64,000 nucleotides of DNA, from NCBI RefSeq assembly GCF_052119585.1, contig NZ_JBGQOJ010000016.1, forward strand, positions 9,483 through 73,482, given 5' to 3'. Positions within the stretch are counted from its first letter, which is position 1. Every line of letters begins with the position of its first letter. The notes under the pieces are model-generated. The model searched no databases. It saw only the letters and a list, made by a program, of their open reading frames with translations, and was not told where the DNA came from. The DNA is from JBGQOJ01 sp052119585. Its GTDB lineage: Bacteria; Pseudomonadota; Alphaproteobacteria; Rhodobacterales; Rhodobacteraceae. The position numbers were made by a program, and so were the translations under genes. This document shows positions 61,505-64,000 of the stretch, piece after piece.

Positions 61505-62280
61505 CGCGGCACCTGAAACGGGTTCGCCAGAGCATAATGGAATGCCTCTATCCAGATGGACAAAAGCAAGGGCAAAGCAAGCATCATCAATATCAGGCTG
61601 CCCGCAATGATGGCGGGGGCACCGACCATCGCAACCATCAACTGTGGCATCGCGCGATTGATGACCCCCATAGCGACATTATAGACGGTCGACGCTAGAA
61701 CAAACGGCGAGGCCAGCGTGAAGCCAAGAGAAAAGGTATGAGCGATGCTGCCGACACCCCATTCAAGCAAGACGCCAGCATCAGGCAAGGCACCGGCGGG
61801 AAGTATCTCGTACGACATTATCATCGCCTCGGCCGCGCGGACATGCAGGCCCGCCATGGCCGCAAGCGCCAGTCCGCCCCAAACAAGAAGGTGCCCGACA
61901 ACCGGTTGCGGCTCCATCCCCGCGCCACCGAAAACCTGCGATAGCGAGGTAGATTGGGCAGCAATGGAACCCGTGATTTGCAGCGTAATTACAAAAAGTC
62001 TTAGTGATATTCCAAGCGCCAACCCGGCAATAACCTCGCTTCCCAAAAATCGCGGAAAATCTTTGAATTCCAACGGGATGTCCCCGAACCGCTCTGACAC
62101 TGCAGGGGTGACAATCGCGGTAAAACATAGGGCAATGCCCAAGCGAACGCGCTGCGGAATCGTATTCTCGCCAAAGACAGGCAACATGAACATCGTTGAT
62201 CCGACCCGAAGAAAGACAATAAACGTCGATTGCAGGCCAGTCAGACCCAAGTCGCCCAAACCATCAATCAACGATGTCAT
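61501..62280 (-). CDS. fliR: FliR, flagellar export apparatus protein
   Basis: 259 residues with about six membrane helices. FLRVGSTMFMLPVFGENTIPQRVRLGIAL and SLGFTLASPFVLASTVYNVAMGVINRAMPQLMV are family segments. Overlaps flhA by four bases and flhB by four bases, so the three are translated as a unit. Confidence 0.93.
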   Translation of the reverse strand: MTSLIDGLGDLGLTGLQSTFIVFLRVGSTMFMLPVFGENTIPQRVRLGIALCFTAIVTPAVSERFGDIPLEFKDFPRFLGSEVIAGLALGISLRLFVITLQITGSIAAQSTSLSQVFGGAGMEPQPVVGHLLVWGGLALAAMAGLHVRAAEAMIMSYEILPAGALPDAGVLLEWGVGSIAHTFSLGFTLASPFVLASTVYNVAMGVINRAMPQLMVAMVGAPAIIAGSLILMMLALPLLLSIWIEAFHYALANPFQVPR

Positions 62281-63914
62281 GCGCTGACCATCCCGACCAA
62301 GGACGGGCGTGCATCCATTCCGATTTCCTCGAATGACAGGACCGGATTCGCAAGGCCTTTTGTCATCAGAACCGTTCTCAGAAATCTACGTCTGCGCATT
62401 GACGTGACGACCGCTGGATAGATACCCGCCTCGCTGGCCCGCGCCAGACGATCGGAAATCGCGTTTGCGAGCCGATTGAACTCCTCGGGGGGCAAGGCCA
62501 CATCCTGCAAGCCACGCTCGCCGTCGATCTGATATTTCCGGAACGATTGTTCCCATTCCGGTGCCAATTGAACCAATGGAATGGTGCCGTCAGCGCGGCG
62601 CAATTCCGCAACCAACTGAAATCCCAACCTTTGCCGGACATATTCACATATCGTCTCCGCGCTGGGATGTGTCCCGCGCGCCTCGGCAATTGATTCAAGG
62701 ATTAGCGGCAGGTTTCGCACAGAGACCCTCTCGTCCAAAAGTAGTCGCATGACGGCAAGTAAAAGGTCGATAGGAACCTTGTCGGGGACCAGCTCATCCA
62801 GAATCCGGCGATTGGCGTCGGACCGGGCTTGATCGGAAAGATTCGTAAATTCGTCCAAGATGCGCCGGAGTGCTTTTAGCGTTAACAGTCTGGGAAAATT
62901 GCGTTTCAACACCTCCAAAAGATGCGTTGCAAGCACTTCAGTCGGCGTCACAACCGTCGCCCCGGAAATAGCGACTTTTTCTTGCTGAAACGGATCGATC
63001 CAGCGCGCCGGCGCGCCATAAACCGGTTCTTTCACATCCTCTCCCGGCCCGACATCACCTTCACTGCCGGAAATCAACGCAAGAACCATATCAGGTCTCA
63101 ACCTGTCGCGAACCTGCTCGACGCCTTGCACGCGAATGACATAGGAGCCCGGGGGCAATGACGCATCGTCGGTTAACCGTATTTCGGGCAATATGAGCCC
63201 AAACATGCTGGCGACATGCGTGCGCATATTTGCAATGCGGGCATCAAGGCCCGTGGCCGGGTCCAGAACCATCGAGACGAGATCCGGGGAAAACTCGACA
63301 TGGATATCGTCAAGATCCAAGATATCCCCCATGGATTTTCTATTCTGAATGGCATTTTCGACAATTTGCGTCGAAGTGGCCTTGGACGCCTTTCGGGCGA
63401 CCGCCTTCATCCCGATCCAGGCCGCCCCGAACAGGGTTAATGCACCCGCAAGAAAGGGAATGAATGGCATTCCGGGGACCAGCGCAAATAATAGCATCAG
63501 AACGCCAACCGTCGCCAATGCCGATGGATAGCGGCCAAGCTGCGCGACTAGGGCAAGGTCGGTTGCCCCCGTTGCGCCACCGCGTGACAGCAAAAGGGCT
63601 GACGCGATAGATATGATGACTGCCGGAATTTGGGTGACCAGCCCGTCTCCAACGGTCAGGATCGCGTAGGTTTCGAACGCCTTGCCTAGTGGCATATCGT
63701 GCATGGTGACGCCGATTATCAAGCCCATCACCAAATTCAAGACAGTGATCAACAGGCCTGCCACCGCATCGCCTTTTACGAATTTCGACGCGCCATCAAG
63801 TGAGCCGAAAAATGTGGTTTCAGCCTGCTCCCGCTCTCGCCGAAGTTTCGCCTCGGTATGATCAATCGCTCCGGCAGCAACGTCGCTGTCGATAGCGAGC
63901 TGTTTGCCAGGCAT
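62277..63914 (-). CDS. flhA: FlhA, flagellar export protein, 5'-truncated
   Basis: The 545 residues start at MPGKQLAIDSDVAAGAID, which in intact FlhA (about 690 residues) is the FHIPEP-adjacent motif LDAMPGKQ-x-AIDAD near residue 150. The remaining membrane part (helices around 48-70, 80-110, 130-165) and the whole cytoplasmic domain to LANPVLSFEEIG are present. The in-frame codons CTG GAC GCG (LDA) still precede the ATG, but four codons further up is TGA (63935-63933), and no FlhA-like coding is seen beyond. The first membrane helices are therefore missing; the protein is probably non-functional for export. Confidence 0.85.
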   Translation of the reverse strand: MPGKQLAIDSDVAAGAIDHTEAKLRREREQAETTFFGSLDGASKFVKGDAVAGLLITVLNLVMGLIIGVTMHDMPLGKAFETYAILTVGDGLVTQIPAVIISIASALLLSRGGATGATDLALVAQLGRYPSALATVGVLMLLFALVPGMPFIPFLAGALTLFGAAWIGMKAVARKASKATSTQIVENAIQNRKSMGDILDLDDIHVEFSPDLVSMVLDPATGLDARIANMRTHVASMFGLILPEIRLTDDASLPPGSYVIRVQGVEQVRDRLRPDMVLALISGSEGDVGPGEDVKEPVYGAPARWIDPFQQEKVAISGATVVTPTEVLATHLLEVLKRNFPRLLTLKALRRILDEFTNLSDQARSDANRRILDELVPDKVPIDLLLAVMRLLLDERVSVRNLPLILESIAEARGTHPSAETICEYVRQRLGFQLVAELRRADGTIPLVQLAPEWEQSFRKYQIDGERGLQDVALPPEEFNRLANAISDRLARASEAGIYPAVVTSMRRRRFLRTVLMTKGLANPVLSFEEIGMDARPSLVGMVSA

Positions 63915-64000
63915 CGCGTCCAGCCCCCTGTGTCAGCGTAGTTGTCCGCCGCTCTATTTTTCTCTAATTTTCAGGTGGGCGGGATAGGACAATGACGTGG
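63915..64000 (-). other. Flank of truncated flhA: non-flagellar sequence, possible mobile-element end
   Basis: The 86 bases to the window edge hold no FlhA-like coding in any frame and are more AT-rich in part. Reading rightward, after a run of C, the sequence begins TGTCAGCGTAGTTGTCCGCC, reminiscent of insertion-sequence ends that start TGT. The element itself would lie outside the window, so this is a suggestion only. Confidence 0.35.

Noticed and set aside
54034..63914. Virulence-type III secretion system
   Set aside because: Rod, ring and hook-basal genes (flgB, C, F, G, H, fliE) show it is flagellar.
1..64000. CRISPR arrays, replication origin, prophage or complete insertion sequence
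   Set aside because: No regularly spaced repeats, integrase, transposase or origin-like iterons were seen anywhere in the window.

Overview
The window looks like chromosomal DNA of an alphaproteobacterium of the order Rhodobacterales (Roseobacter group). I base this on gene content and neighbourhoods: an rsfS-rlmH-gpmI-envC-ctpA-rppH run, petABC with a 187-residue Rieske protein, a PetP/PetR regulator pair, an xseB-ispA-dxs set, and an alphaproteobacterial-style flagellar block. The DNA is GC-rich, and GTG starts and 1-4 base stop/start overlaps are common. I cannot name the genus.

Layout. 1-1460: leuD (start only) and leuC, leftward. 1706-8662: a MscS-type channel, then the rsfS-rlmH-gpmI-envC-ctpA-rppH run (ribosome silencing and methylation, glycolysis, cell-wall turnover, RNA 5'-end processing). 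8857-11019: tRNA-Arg(CCT), a LacI-family regulator, a PAP2 phosphatase and tRNA-Lys(TTT). 11126-15618: dapF, mtaB, a glutathione-transferase-like gene, a PaiB-like FMN protein, a small membrane protein and an outer-membrane barrel. 15938-18669: petABC (cytochrome bc1) with a terminator. 18737-22080: thiBPQ behind a TPP riboswitch. 22175-25467: aroC, two transporters whose 3' ends overlap, and an HU protein. 25604-28897: ade-amn (purine salvage). 29010-33755: a four-gene acyl-CoA catabolic operon with no obvious substrate. 33798-37873: a YeeZ-like gene, dxs, ispA, xseB and a remnant of a histone-deacetylase-family gene. 37948-40212: petR-petP and ilvE. 40264-44938: a small ORF, a DMT transporter, a 2-hydroxyacid dehydrogenase, queG, a glutathione transferase and mtgA. 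45094-51739: an unknown conserved-looking protein, then gltB and gltD (GOGAT) with a 31-codon ORF between them. 51896-53951: uppP, an NDUFA9-like protein and tRNA-Leu(CAG). 54034-64000: flagellar genes fliI / flgB-flgC-fliE-fliQ-flgF-flgG-flgA-flgH-fliL and, converging on them, flhA-fliR-flhB plus a FliJ-like gene.

How the genes work together. The flagellar block supplies rod (FlgB, C, F, G, FliE), L-ring (FlgH, with the P-ring chaperone FlgA), export gate (FlhA, FlhB, FliQ, FliR), ATPase (FliI) and FliL. petP/petR are the likely regulators of petABC about 20 kb away. xseB-ispA-dxs couples isoprenoid supply to a nuclease subunit. gltBD performs ammonium assimilation, ade-amn recycles adenylate, and thiBPQ imports thiamine.

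Most notable observations: flhA lacks its first ~150 codons and the flanking DNA is unrelated; a histone-deacetylase-family gene is reduced to its last ~32 codons while its stop still overlaps xseB; an undescribed-looking 31-codon ORF sits between gltD and gltB; rsfS may start at a CTG codon; DapF has Ser where the second catalytic Cys is expected; and a 35-base motif recurs 3' of two genes.
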